The notes: generated from the letters alone by a model not told the origin. Shown: positions 25,060 to 34,605, numbered from the stretch's first letter. The stretch: 40,884 nucleotides of DNA from Roseovarius sp. MMSF_3350 (GCF_030733425.1 NZ_JASHIZ010000027.1:1-40884); one strand, 5' to 3'. A program made the numbers and translations.

Positions 25060-25807
25060 ACAGGCCTTCCAGAGCCTTGATAATAGGGGAAAAATCGGCG
25101 GCCTTCAGGCTTGCGCCGCCGACGAGGGCGCCATCCACGTTGTCGGTGGCAAAGATCTCGGCGGCATTGTCGGGCTTCACTGATCCGCCATAGAGCAAGG
25201 GGATGGCGGCGCCCTCGGCCTGACCGAAGCGGCGGATCATGCGGGCGCGGATGAAATCGTGTACTTCGTCGATTTGCGCGGTAGAGGGGACCTTGCCGGT
25301 GCCGATGGCCCAGATGGGTTCATAGGCGATGACCGTGTTGGCGGCGGTGCAGCCGTCGGGCAGGGAGCTGGCCAGTTGCCCGCCGATGATATCGAGCGTG
25401 TTCGACGCCTCGCGCTGCGCCAGCGACTCGCCCACGCAGACGATGGCGACGAGGCCCGAGGCATGCGCGGCCCTCGCCTTGGCGTTGACGTCGTCGCTGC
25501 TCTCGCCATGGTCCTCGCGCCGCTCTGAATGGCCGAGGATGACGTGGGTTGCCCCGGCGTCCGCCAGCATGTCGGCGGAGATGTCGCCGGTATGGGCGCC
25601 GGAAACCTGCGCGTGGCAATCCTGACCCCCGATCAGTAGCGGACCGCCATCCACCAGCGACGCCGCTGTCCGGATCAGCGTGGCAGGCGGGCATATCAGA
25701 ATATCGACGGACGGATCGGGATGCGCCTTTGCAAGCGCAGAAAGTTCATCCAAGGCACCGCGTGTGCCGTTCATTTTCCAATTACCTGCCGCCAGTTTGC
25801 GCGCCAT
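25025..25807 (-). CDS. tpiA: Triosephosphate isomerase
   Basis: 260-residue TIM-barrel enzyme interconverting dihydroxyacetone phosphate and glyceraldehyde 3-phosphate. GNWKMN (Lys11 region) lies at the start, then ILGHSERR with the catalytic His, [15 protein letters not shown] with the catalytic Glu and the flexible phosphate loop, and [11 protein letters not shown] plus [10 protein letters not shown] at the end. The sequence is complete, with an Ala/Ser-rich tail of a dozen residues beyond the usual end. That tail is encoded in the stretch overlapping the converging Lrp-type gene. Confidence 0.95.
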   Translation of the reverse strand: MARKLAAGNWKMNGTRGALDELSALAKAHPDPSVDILICPPATLIRTAASLVDGGPLLIGGQDCHAQVSGAHTGDISADMLADAGATHVILGHSERREDHGESSDDVNAKARAAHASGLVAIVCVGESLAQREASNTLDIIGGQLASSLPDGCTAANTVIAYEPIWAIGTGKVPSTAQIDEVHDFIRARMIRRFGQAEGAAIPLLYGGSVKPDNAAEIFATDNVDGALVGGASLKAADFSPIIKALEGLFRRAAAASSST

Positions 25808-25866
25808 CCGTTACCTCCGGGTTAATTGACCGAATTGGTAGCGGCTCGGGCCCGGCGGGGCAACGG

Positions 25867-26217
25867 CTACATGTTTTCGAACTTGATCGACTCGCCGCAG
25901 CCGCAGGCCTCGGTGACGTTCGGATTGTTGAAGACGAATCCCGATTCAAGAAGCGAGGTCTGGTAGTCGATCTCGGTCCCGAAAAGGAACATCTGGGCCA
26001 TGGGGGCGATCATGACGCGCGCCCCTTCCTGTTCGACGACCTCGTCGTTGGGGTCGACCTCGGTCACGTAATCCATGGTGTATTCCATGCCCGCACAGCC
26101 GCCTTTCTTGACGCCGATGCGCAGACCCTGATGGCCGTCTTTCTCCATCAGGCGGGCAATCATGGAGGCCGCCTTCGGGGTCATCGTGACCGCCTGTTTG
26201 CCTGGAATTCCGAACAT
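25867..26217 (-). CDS. A-type Fe-S cluster carrier (IscA/SufA/ErpA family)
   Basis: 116-residue cytoplasmic scaffold/carrier for [2Fe-2S] and [4Fe-4S] clusters. The three conserved cysteines are visible: KKGGCAGMEY in the middle and EACGCGESI near the end. The N-terminal part has VTMTPKAASMIARLM, typical of HesB-like proteins. The ATG at 26217 is preceded by AAAGGAAAAGGCAC. In related alphaproteobacteria a gene of this kind ends the suf cluster after sufT; here DUF3307 and satD stand between it and sufT. The type (SufA or IscA) is not decidable from sequence. Confidence 0.9.
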   Translation of the reverse strand: MFGIPGKQAVTMTPKAASMIARLMEKDGHQGLRIGVKKGGCAGMEYTMDYVTEVDPNDEVVEQEGARVMIAPMAQMFLFGTEIDYQTSLLESGFVFNNPNVTEACGCGESIKFENM

Positions 26218-26245
26218 GTGCCTTTTCCTTTGTCCTGCGATAAAT

Positions 26246-27016
26246 CTAGGGCTTCGCGGCCCCGATCTCAAGAGCCGGAAGCGCGCCGATCAACGCCTGC
26301 GTACACAGCGTGGCGCCAATGGCCCAGCCGAAGGAGGCCAGCGTGCCGATGATGACGTATTCGGTCGCACGCCGGTCGTTGGAGACCGTGCCGAAGCGCA
26401 GGATGGACTTGGCGGCGACGAGAAATCCGATCGCCGCGAACTGGCCGCCGAGGATGAAGACGAAGATCAGCAGGCGTTCGAGGTGACCGATGGTCTTGCC
26501 GGCCCCGGGCAGGCCGGTGTCGCGCGGGCCCGGTTCGGTGTCGCCAGTGCCCGGCGGGGCGACGGCCGGGTGACTGTCCATCAGGTGCTGGACGGCGAAA
26601 TCGCCCGCGCGCAGCGTGATGATCAGGCCGGCTAGCAATGCCATGGCGTGCAACAGGGCGACCTGCGCCGGGGGCGAGAGTTGCGCGGCGTAAATGCTCT
26701 CCGACCACAGGTTCGGGGCCCAGATCGCAAGGGCCGCGAGCGTGGCGAGATGTGCCGCCTGATCGACGAGGAAGGCGGTCAGGCCGGTGGCGCGTGTATA
26801 GGTCTTGAGACAGTCGATGGCGAGATGGACCACGGCAAGGGCAACCAACTCCGGCGTCGCCACCTGGCCCAGCGCCGCCTGAGCGGTCACGAGAACCACC
26901 GCCCCATGCAGGAGCATGACGCCGGCTTTGCGCTTGTTGCGGTGGATCCAGTCCGTCTGAAGGACGAAATCCGCCAGCACGTGGGCAAACAGGAGGGCGG
27001 TGAAGGTCTCGAGCAT
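26246..27016 (-). CDS. DUF3307 family integral membrane protein
   Basis: 256-residue polytopic membrane protein. The N-terminus has the DUF3307 signature LFAHVLADFVLQTDWIHRNKR; further on are AVVHLAIDCLK and FLVDQAAHLATLAAL. About six or seven hydrophobic segments are visible, with a soluble Pro/Gly-rich loop near residues 165-190. CCGGAGCCCGCC precedes ATG 27016. DUF3307 proteins are regularly encoded next to SatD-family proteins, as here (56 nt upstream). Their function is not known to me. Confidence 0.82.
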   Translation of the reverse strand: MLETFTALLFAHVLADFVLQTDWIHRNKRKAGVMLLHGAVVLVTAQAALGQVATPELVALAVVHLAIDCLKTYTRATGLTAFLVDQAAHLATLAALAIWAPNLWSESIYAAQLSPPAQVALLHAMALLAGLIITLRAGDFAVQHLMDSHPAVAPPGTGDTEPGPRDTGLPGAGKTIGHLERLLIFVFILGGQFAAIGFLVAAKSILRFGTVSNDRRATEYVIIGTLASFGWAIGATLCTQALIGALPALEIGAAKP

Positions 27017-27072
27017 GGCGGGCTCCGGTTCAGGGCAGGCGGATTGGCTTGCTCTGGGCGCGAGAAAGTGGA

Positions 27073-27693
27073 TCAAGCTGCATCTTCATCCCTTTCAGTG
27101 AGCTCGAGCGCGTCGGATATGGCGGGGAAACCGGCAGCCCAGAGCGCCTGGTTGACCGCCTGGCGGGTGATGCCGAGCTGTTCGGCGATTTCGGCGCGCG
27201 GGCCGGTGCCGGGTGGCAGGGCGGCGTGCATCGCGCGGGCCTGGGCGACGGTCCAGTCCTGGCTGATATGATCGGCCAGCCGGGTCGTCGCGGCCAGCAG
27301 ACCGCCCGAGGCGTGCGCCATCTGCGCGTGGTTCGAGATATCGGCCAGCAGGCGACCCGAGGCGGTAAAGGCGGGGCCATGGGCCCCGTTGGGATCGGCA
27401 TCCTCGGGCAGGGTTCCGGGGCCGCGGGCAATGGCGATCCGCGTTGACAGCGCCTTGCCTTCGCGGCGCAGGGCCGCGCGGATGAAAAGCGCGGCGCGCA
27501 GGTCCAGAACAGGGGCGCCGATGGCGCATTGCCAACTGTCGCCACCGCGGCGGGCGTGGCCCGTGACAAGCCCTTTACGCCAGCTGGCAATGGCGCTGAC
27601 GGCAGTATTTATGGCGTCCAGCGCCGCGTCGAGCTGTGACGCCGTCAGGTCGCTGGAACTGACGATATCGCCGGTCAGAACAGCAAATTGCAC
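27073..27693 (-). CDS. SatD family protein (C-terminal helix-turn-helix)
   Basis: 206-residue protein starting at GTG 27693, preceded by AAGGGGACATCCG. The N-terminal 150 residues contain VLTGDIVSSSDL, ARRGGDSWQCAI and TRIAIARGPG, which resemble the metal-binding and core strands of class III nucleotidyl cyclases but without an evident full catalytic set. The C-terminus has a helix-turn-helix, RAEIAEQLGITRQAVNQAL. SatD family members are paired with DUF3307 membrane proteins in many bacteria. A soluble sensor-regulator acting with the membrane partner is an inference. Overlaps no neighbour; 71 nt lie between it and sufT. Confidence 0.78.
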   Translation of the reverse strand: MQFAVLTGDIVSSSDLTASQLDAALDAINTAVSAIASWRKGLVTGHARRGGDSWQCAIGAPVLDLRAALFIRAALRREGKALSTRIAIARGPGTLPEDADPNGAHGPAFTASGRLLADISNHAQMAHASGGLLAATTRLADHISQDWTVAQARAMHAALPPGTGPRAEIAEQLGITRQAVNQALWAAGFPAISDALELTERDEDAA

Positions 27694-27764
27694 CGGATGT
27701 CCCCTTGTGACAGTCGGGGCAAGCGTATCAGGTTTCTTTAACCGAAAGCAAGTCTTTTTGCTTG

Positions 27765-28127
27765 CTACATGAAGCCGAGTTCGAGACGGGCCTCGTCGCT
27801 CATCATGTCCATGCCCCAGGGTGGCTCCCACGTAAGATCAACATCAACCTGTTTAACACCGGCTAACGGCTCGATCGCCTCGGCCACCCAGCCGGGCATC
27901 TCGCCGGCGACGGGGCAGCCGGGTGCGGTGAGGGTCATGATGACGCTGACCTCGTTCTGGGGCGTGATGTCGATCGTGTAGATCAGGCCGAGGTCGTAGA
28001 TATTCACAGGGATTTCAGGGTCATAGACCGAGCGGCACGCTTCGACGATCTGGTCGTAGAGCGGGTGATCCGTGCTGGAGGGCGCAATCAGCGGCGCGCC
28101 TTCGAGGGGTTCTGGCTGCTGGGTCAT
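27765..28127 (-). CDS. sufT: SufT/MIP18-type Fe-S assembly protein (DUF59)
   Basis: 120-residue DUF59 protein. IVEACRSVYDPEIPVNIYDLGLIY is the family hallmark (cited in pieces: SVYDPEIPVNIYDLG), followed by VIMTLTAPGCPVAGEMPGWV with the conserved Cys and VDLTWEPPWGMDMMSDEARLELG (end stretch WEPPWGMDMMS). SufT proteins support maturation of Fe-S proteins, especially under heavy demand. AGGATGTGAC precedes ATG 28127. It is first in the minus-strand series ending with tpiA; a suf operon is probably not within the window. The symbol is given on the strength of domain plus neighbouring A-type carrier. Confidence 0.8.
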   Translation of the reverse strand: MTQQPEPLEGAPLIAPSSTDHPLYDQIVEACRSVYDPEIPVNIYDLGLIYTIDITPQNEVSVIMTLTAPGCPVAGEMPGWVAEAIEPLAGVKQVDVDLTWEPPWGMDMMSDEARLELGFM

Positions 28128-28243
28128 GTCACATCCTGTGCGGTTATCCGACTGAATATATAAGGATACGAGAGCGGCGCGTCCAGAGGGCGTGCGGTGG
28201 ATTAACGGCGCGAAATCGGCCGGTTTGGGCGGGGGTGACGTGC

Positions 28244-28271
28244 GTGCACCCCGCGTGCACCGGGCGTGCAC
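28244..28271. repeat. Three GTGCAC sites spaced exactly 11 bp
   Basis: GTGCAC occurs at 28244, 28255 and 28266, each within a GCGTGCACC-like unit. The 11-bp period puts the sites on nearly the same face of the helix. They lie in the 211-bp region between rimK's end and sufT's start, about 117-144 nt upstream of sufT on its strand, and might be a protein binding array. A plain tandem repeat is the simple alternative. Confidence 0.7.
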
Positions 28272-28338
28272 CGCCGCGGCGCGGCACCGGGCGGCGCGAA
28301 AGGGTTAACGCGCGCGAGGTGACGTTGCGTCGTTCGCA

Positions 28339-29745
28339 TCATCTGGTCGACCGCCGCCGCCGCACGGGTTCGGGGCGCACGCGGGCCTCGATATCGTCGT
28401 AGAGCATCCCGACGATGTTCTTGCCGGTCGAGGTCTCGATCCCCTCCATGCCGGGCGAGGAGTTGACCTCGAGCACCTTGGGCCCGGCCTCGGCGCGCAG
28501 AAGGTCGACGCCCGCCAGTCCCAGGCCGAAGGCGCGGGCGGCGCGCAGGGCGGTTTCGCGCTCGGTCTTGGTGATGCGCACCGACTTGGCCGAGCCGCCG
28601 CGGTGCAGGTTGGAGCGGAAATCGCCCTCGGCCCCGGTGCGTTTCATCGAGGCCACGACCTTGCCGCCGATCACGAGACAGCGGATATCCTCGCCCGCCG
28701 CCTCCTTGACGAAATCCTGCACGAGGAAGTTGGCCTTGAGGCCGCGGAAGGCGTCGATCACGCTCTCGGCCGCCTTCTTGGTTTCGGCCAGCACGACGCC
28801 CTTGCCTTGGGTCGATTCCAGCAGCTTGACGATCAGGGGCGCGGTGCCGACGAGGCCGATGAGGTTGCCGGTGTCCTGCGGCGAGGCGGCGAAGGCGGTG
28901 TTGGGCATGCCGACCTTGGCGCGGGCCATGAGCTGATGCGCGTAAAGCTTGTCGCGGCTGGACGAGATACCGGCGGAGGGGTTCACGCAGTAGGTGCCGA
29001 TGGTTTCGAACTGGCGCACCACGGCGGCACCGTAGGAGGTGATCGAGGCGCCGATGCGCGGGATCACGGCGTCGTAGCGGGGCAGGCGCTTGCCGTCGTA
29101 GTGCACCTCGGGCGCCAGCGTGTTGATCGCCATGTAGCAGCGGGTGGTGTTGATGACCTCGACGGAATGGCCGCGCTTCTCGCCTTCCTCGACGAGGCGG
29201 CGGGTGGAGTAGTTGTCTTCGCGCGAGAGCACCGCGATGCGCAGGGAGCGGTTGGGTTGGGCCTCGCGCATTTTCTTGGTGTGATAGACCTCGTAGTTGA
29301 GTTCGGGCTGAAGGAAGCGGTCGGTCGCGACGATCGAGATGTGATCCTTGAGCGCCGTGCGGCCCAGGAGCATCCGGCTGTTCATGGTGGAGCGGTTGGT
29401 GAGCGTGATCTCGATCGGCCAGGACTGGCCCGCGACCTCGAGCTTGCTTTCGATGACGTAGCGCAGTTCCTTCTCGCCGTTCGACGACGCCACCTCGCGC
29501 CGGTCGACGATGGGGGCGGAGCAGGGGATAACGAGGTCATCGCGGCCCGGGATCGGGTGCACGGTGAAGCGGACCTTGGGTTTCGAGGAGGGCCCGAAGG
29601 TTTCGATGTCAAAGGCGTGCAATGCCGAGGTGCGCGCGCCGGTGTCAACCTTGGCCCGCAATGCCGGCACGCCCAATCCGGGCAGGGAAATCCATTCTTC
29701 CCAGCCAAAGTTCAGGATCTCGGGACTGTCGGCGGAATTTGTCAT
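28339..29745 (-). CDS. rimK: RimB-RimK fusion: retropepsin-like zinc-protease domain plus ATP-grasp ligase
   Basis: 468 residues in two parts. Residues about 15-150 form the RimB/PF05618 domain (putative ATP-dependent zinc protease, retropepsin-like), with [14 protein letters not shown] (Asp34-Thr-Gly) and [11 protein letters not shown]. Residues about 165-455 form RimK, an ATP-grasp ligase adding glutamates to ribosomal protein S6: [67 protein letters not shown] and [14 protein letters not shown]. Joining the ligase to its supposed regulator/protease in one chain is notable. The ATG at 29745 is chosen; 18 further upstream codons are unlike the family. S6 as target is family-based inference. 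Confidence 0.88.
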   Translation of the reverse strand: MTNSADSPEILNFGWEEWISLPGLGVPALRAKVDTGARTSALHAFDIETFGPSSKPKVRFTVHPIPGRDDLVIPCSAPIVDRREVASSNGEKELRYVIESKLEVAGQSWPIEITLTNRSTMNSRMLLGRTALKDHISIVATDRFLQPELNYEVYHTKKMREAQPNRSLRIAVLSREDNYSTRRLVEEGEKRGHSVEVINTTRCYMAINTLAPEVHYDGKRLPRYDAVIPRIGASITSYGAAVVRQFETIGTYCVNPSAGISSSRDKLYAHQLMARAKVGMPNTAFAASPQDTGNLIGLVGTAPLIVKLLESTQGKGVVLAETKKAAESVIDAFRGLKANFLVQDFVKEAAGEDIRCLVIGGKVVASMKRTGAEGDFRSNLHRGGSAKSVRITKTERETALRAARAFGLGLAGVDLLRAEAGPKVLEVNSSPGMEGIETSTGKNIVGMLYDDIEARVRPEPVRRRRSTR

Positions 29746-29857
29746 GTGGCGGCCTTTTGGTTGTGGAACGGTCGGCGGTGGAACTGCAAGTTTCACCACG
29801 TAATCACTGTCGGCACAAGGTTACGGTAAGGTGACGGTCGCGGGGCGGTGCAAGACG

Positions 29858-30130
29858 CTATTTGTTGATGTCTTCGTCGAAATAGCGGGTCTGGTCGTCG
29901 GGCGACCGAAAGACGCGACGCAGTATCAGCCATGCGACCAGCGAGATCCCGGCAAAGAGCGCGATGAGCGTCGGCGGCATGAACGGGCCGAGCAGGGCCA
30001 CCAGAAGCGCCATGACCGCAGCGCCGGCGGCGATGCCGAGAAAGATATAGCCCGGCATCAGCAATTCGAGAATGGCGATGGCCAGCGCGGCGCAGAGCCA
30101 GACCCACCACTGCGACAGCAGGTCGATCAT
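29858..30130 (-). CDS. NfeD family membrane protein
   Basis: 90-residue short NfeD-like protein. Three or so hydrophobic helices (LCAALAIAILELLMPGYIFLG in pieces: ALAIAILELLMPGYIF, then MALLVALLG, then LIALFAGISLVAWLIL) precede a short polar tail, too short for the usual OB-fold domain. NfeD proteins are encoded with SPFH proteins and act together on membrane microdomains or membrane protein quality. Its ATG overlaps the SPFH stop as ATGA, so the pair is translationally coupled. Confidence 0.88.
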   Translation of the reverse strand: MIDLLSQWWVWLCAALAIAILELLMPGYIFLGIAAGAAVMALLVALLGPFMPPTLIALFAGISLVAWLILRRVFRSPDDQTRYFDEDINK

Positions 30131-31017
30131 GGTTTGCCTTTCAGCATGGTGAAGGCGTTGGCGAACGCCTCGACCGCGTGGGCGGGCACGATGACGGTCT
30201 GCGATGACGGGCCTTGGCCCAAGGCGTTGAGCGCCTCGACCTGTTTCAGGGCGACCTGGTATTGCGCGGCTTCCAGCCCGTTATCGGCGATGGCGCGGGC
30301 GACGACGCCGGTTGCGTAGGCCTCGGCGTCGGCTTGGATGCGGCGGGCCTCGGCGGTTTTCTCGGCGGCGTAGAGATCGGCGTCGGCGGCCAGTTCGACG
30401 GCCCGCTTGCGGCCTTCGGCCTCGGTTACCTGGGCGCGGCGGGCGCGTTCGGCGTTCAGCTGTTGCAGCATCGCCTCGCGCGTGGCCTGGTCGAGATTGA
30501 CGTCGAGGATCTCGGCCCGGGTGACCTCGATCCCCCAGTTGTCGACGGCGTCCTCGACATGCTGCTTGATCGTGTCGATCAGTTGCGAGCGGTTGGCCTG
30601 CACGTCGTCGAGATCCATCTTGCCGATCTCGGCGCGCACGATCCCGGCGACGGTGGTGGCGATGGCGGCGTCCACATCGCGGATGCGGTAGACGGTCTTT
30701 TCGGGGTTGGTGATGCGGTAGAAGACGGAGGTTTCCACCTCGACCAGCACGTTGTCGCGGGTGATGGCATCCTGGCTGGCATTGGGCAGCTGGCGTTCGA
30801 GGATCGAGACGCGGTGCCGGATCTTGTCGAGGAAGGGCACGATGAAGTTGATCCCCGGTCCCAGCACCGAGCGCAGGCGGCCGAAGCGTTCGACCACGTG
30901 CTGTTCGGATTGCGGTACGATCTTGACGCCCTTGAAGATCACCAGGAACAGCAGCAGGGCGAGCAGGATGTAGGACAGGTTCGACGAGAGAAGCTCGACA
31001 ATCTGGTCTTGGGTCAT
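30127..31017 (-). CDS. qmcA: SPFH/stomatin/prohibitin family protein (QmcA-like)
   Basis: 296-residue membrane-anchored protein. One N-terminal hydrophobic segment (SYILLALLLFLVIFKGVKIV) is followed by the SPFH core: QSEQHVVERFGRLRSVLGPG, RVSILERQLPNASQDAITRDNV, VFYRITNP, then the Ala/Glu-rich coiled-coil RAQVTEAEGRKRAVELAAD and TAEARRIQADAEAYATG. Proteins of this type oligomerise and organise the FtsH-HflKC or membrane microdomain system. It lies 86 nt downstream of an MscS-type gene, same strand. The symbol rests on similarity in length and layout to QmcA. Confidence 0.9.
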   Translation of the reverse strand: MTQDQIVELLSSNLSYILLALLLFLVIFKGVKIVPQSEQHVVERFGRLRSVLGPGINFIVPFLDKIRHRVSILERQLPNASQDAITRDNVLVEVETSVFYRITNPEKTVYRIRDVDAAIATTVAGIVRAEIGKMDLDDVQANRSQLIDTIKQHVEDAVDNWGIEVTRAEILDVNLDQATREAMLQQLNAERARRAQVTEAEGRKRAVELAADADLYAAEKTAEARRIQADAEAYATGVVARAIADNGLEAAQYQVALKQVEALNALGQGPSSQTVIVPAHAVEAFANAFTMLKGKP

Positions 31018-31103
31018 CTGGCGTCTCTCCGGTCAGGTCATGAAGTTTTAGGGCCGGGTGACAGGCCAATGCAAGTCTTTGTGGCGGTCTTCGGGTCCCG
31101 CGA

Positions 31104-32780
31104 TCAGCCGTCCGGATAGTCCTGCGCCGGGCCCTGCGGCAGGAAGGGCTTGCCGGTTTCGGCCTCGAGCTCTGCCGCGCGGGCGAGCAGGCGTTCGCGG
31201 CAGGTGGTCTCAAGGTGCCAGAAGGTGGACTGATCGGGTGTTGGCAGACCGAAGAGGATCTTCTTGCCGAACACGTCCTGATCCTCGACCCAGACGCCGG
31301 CGTCATCCTTGGAGCCCAGCGTGCCATCGTCGATCTCGTCCATGATCTCGAAGAATGCCTGGCGCAGGGCCGCGACATCGGCGGTCTGGGCAAAGGTCAG
31401 GCGGATCGGCCGGGTCATCTCGCGGTCGCCGGCGGAGAGGTTCTCGAACGGGTGTTTGACGAAGTGGCTGACCGGCACGATGAAGCGGTTGCCGGTCCAG
31501 ATCGCCAGCTGGACGTAGGTGAAGTGGATGCGCTCGACGGTGCAGAAGCGATCCTCGAAGATGATCTGGTCGCCGATCCGGGCCGAGCGGTTGAGCGCGA
31601 TCTGCACGGCGGCCAGCAGGTTGCCCAGCACCTCGCGGGCGGCAAAGCCCAGCACGATGGTGATGGCGCCGGCCCCGGCGAGCAGGGTGTAGCCCACGGA
31701 ATTGAACACCTGGACAGAGCTGAGCAGGGTGACCGCGCCGACGATGACGGCGAGGATGATGACGAACTTGCGGAAGCCCGACAGCATCGTGGCCATCGAG
31801 CGGTAATGCGCGTTGCCGGGAATGGCCAGTTCCTCGGGGCTGTTGAGGCTGACGCGGTCGAAGATCTCGTCGGCGACCCGCACGGCGGCCAGGGCGATGG
31901 CGACCACGTATCCCAGGAGGACGAGCGGACTGACGATGACGCTGATCGGGCCGGTGACCACCAGCAGGCGATTGGTGGCGAAACCGATTACGGCGGAGAT
32001 CACCATGATCGTGGCCGGCAGGCGGAAGGCGCGGACGATGGACTGCACGATGCGGCGGCTGGAGAACCGGCCCAGCCAGCCGACGATGCGATAGGCGAGA
32101 TAGCCCAGGACAAGCGCCAGAACGCTGATCAGCGGCAGCATCAGCCATTCCCAGACATACATGCCGAACGGGCCGCGTTCGCGCGCCCAGGGCGGCATGG
32201 CCAGTTCCAGCTCGGTCGGCTTGAACCGGTCGTAGAGGCCGGGGATGTCGCGCACGCTCTGGCGGGAAATGACCCAGGCCACCTCGCCGTTGGTGGACCT
32301 GACCCGGTTGATCCGCAGCGGCACGGGGCGCTGGTCGAGCTCCAGCGTGCTGAGCAGGATCGACCGGCGGGTGCGGCCCGTGCCGGGGTCTTCCTGCGGG
32401 CCTTCGAGCCAGCCATCGGGCCGGTCCGAGAGGTCGGACCACGGGATCAGGATCTGCCGGTCGATGACGGTCTTGAGTTCGCGCGCGAGTTCCGCGCCGC
32501 GATTGGCCTGCTGTTCGACGGGAAAGTCGGTCAGGTCCAGAAGATGGGCCGCCGCGCCGTACTGGTCGTTGTCGAGAAGTTCGAGCAGGCTTTCCATCGT
32601 GGCGCGGGGCGTGTCGCGGTCGATCGCCGCGGGCATGTCCGGCAGGCCCGGGTTGAGGAAATCGACCTCGAAATAGGGCTCTTCCTGCGCCGCGCCCGGC
32701 AGGGCAAGGCACGTGACGAACAGCAGCGCGGCGAAAAGAGCGCGCAGCGGGGCGGCGATGGCTGGCATTTGGCTGGTCAC
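31104..32780 (-). CDS. Mechanosensitive ion channel family protein (MscS-like, large N-terminal domain)
   Basis: 558-residue inner-membrane protein. A signal peptide (LRALFAALLFVTCLALPGAA) leads to a periplasmic domain of about 180 residues rich in Asp/Glu/Arg. Several hydrophobic helices follow from about residue 205. The pore-lining/MscS core is GAGAITIVLGFAAREVLGNLLA, then RIGDQIIF and IWTGNRFIVPVSHFVKHPFENLS (cited in pieces) and the beta domain. MscS-family channels open under membrane tension and guard against hypo-osmotic shock. The start GTG 32780 (GGGACAC upstream) is slightly preferred over ATG 32768. It is divergent from tgt. Confidence 0.88.
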   Translation of the reverse strand: MTSQMPAIAAPLRALFAALLFVTCLALPGAAQEEPYFEVDFLNPGLPDMPAAIDRDTPRATMESLLELLDNDQYGAAAHLLDLTDFPVEQQANRGAELARELKTVIDRQILIPWSDLSDRPDGWLEGPQEDPGTGRTRRSILLSTLELDQRPVPLRINRVRSTNGEVAWVISRQSVRDIPGLYDRFKPTELELAMPPWARERGPFGMYVWEWLMLPLISVLALVLGYLAYRIVGWLGRFSSRRIVQSIVRAFRLPATIMVISAVIGFATNRLLVVTGPISVIVSPLVLLGYVVAIALAAVRVADEIFDRVSLNSPEELAIPGNAHYRSMATMLSGFRKFVIILAVIVGAVTLLSSVQVFNSVGYTLLAGAGAITIVLGFAAREVLGNLLAAVQIALNRSARIGDQIIFEDRFCTVERIHFTYVQLAIWTGNRFIVPVSHFVKHPFENLSAGDREMTRPIRLTFAQTADVAALRQAFFEIMDEIDDGTLGSKDDAGVWVEDQDVFGKKILFGLPTPDQSTFWHLETTCRERLLARAAELEAETGKPFLPQGPAQDYPDG

Positions 32781-32879
32781 GTGTCCCGTCGTTTTATTGG
32801 CAGCTTAACCCGGCCCGGCGGGTTTTGGTTCAAAAACTTATCCCGGGTCAAGGCCGGGCGCGTGCGCGGGGTGGATTGA

Positions 32880-34061
<1,182 letters not shown>

Positions 34062-34195
34062 GGGAAAGGCCGCGCTTGGCGATTGTAGTGATCGGAGCGC
34101 CAGATCGTTACCAGCCAAGGGCGAAATACCATTAGGGGAATCGGCGGATTCTCGCTTATACTATAAAGGTAGAAAGTATTTATTTTGGTGTTTCA

Positions 34196-34264
34196 ATGGC
34201 TTATGCTGCCTTTGCCTTTAGCTGGATGACCGTCGCTTTGTTCGCTGCTGCCCTTTTGGCCTGA
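34196..34264 (+). CDS. 22-residue hydrophobic micropeptide A
   Basis: ATG to TGA gives 22 codons, too short for routine gene calling. The peptide is all hydrophobic or small, with no charged residue: Met-Ala-Tyr start, F6, S9-W10 in the middle, V13-A14-L15, then an Ala/Leu end. It should form a single membrane helix. Micropeptide B (34415-34483) has exactly the same length; 11 of 22 residues are identical and most others conservative. Several identical residues use different synonymous codons, which argues for selection on the peptide. The ribosome site is weak (GGTG nine bases upstream). Function unknown; a small membrane protein or a type I toxin-like peptide are possibilities. Confidence 0.6.
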   Translation: MAYAAFAFSWMTVALFAAALLA

Positions 34265-34271
34265 CATTTGC

Positions 34272-34346
34272 GCCGTCTGACGGCATGACGTGATCCTTGC
34301 CGGCCGCATGACGTGCGGCGTGCCCATTCCCGTTAAGTTTTTTTTT
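34272..34346 (+). repeat. Hairpins, direct 10-mer repeat and T9 run between the micropeptide ORFs
   Basis: GCCGTC-T-GACGGC (34272-34284) and GCCGCA-TGACG-TGCGGC (34303-34319) form stems. GCATGACGTG occurs twice, at 34283 and 34306. A run of nine Ts (34338-34346) follows 18 bases after the second stem, too far for a standard intrinsic terminator but suggestive of an RNA end. Confidence 0.55.
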
Positions 34347-34414
34347 CTGAACCCAAGCAGGACGTGGCGCGACCTATCGCCATCACGAAAACGTGCAGGA
34401 TGGGACGCGATCAC

Positions 34415-34483
34415 ATGACTTTTACGATTTTCACCCTGAGCTGGGCCTCTGTCGCACTTCTGGCTGCCAGCCTGCTTGGCTGA
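34415..34483 (+). CDS. 22-residue hydrophobic micropeptide B
   Basis: Twin of micropeptide A: 22 codons, ATG to TGA, no charged residue, the same central S9-W10, then V13-A14-L15, A17-A18 and L20-L21. Differences from A are mostly conservative (Y/F at 3, F/L at 8 and 16, T/S at 12, A/S at 19, A/G at 22). AGGATGGGA lies 10-18 nt upstream of the ATG and is a better ribosome site than that of A. It lies 230 nt ahead of lon. No function is recognised. Confidence 0.6.
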   Translation: MTFTIFTLSWASVALLAASLLG

Positions 34484-34605
34484 ACGGTTCAAGCGGGTCG
34501 CCGCCCCCCAGTGGTCGGGGCGCGTCGGTTAACAATGCGTATATTTGGTGCTTGTGCCTGTCCGGGGTGCGGGGCATGTTGGGCTCAGCCCGCAGGGGGC
34601 CGAGG

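Noticed and set aside
31215..32879. A 554-codon open frame antisense to the MscS-type channel gene
   Set aside because: The minus-strand product has signal peptide, membrane helices and MscS core; the antisense product is Gly/Asp/Gln-rich shadow sequence.
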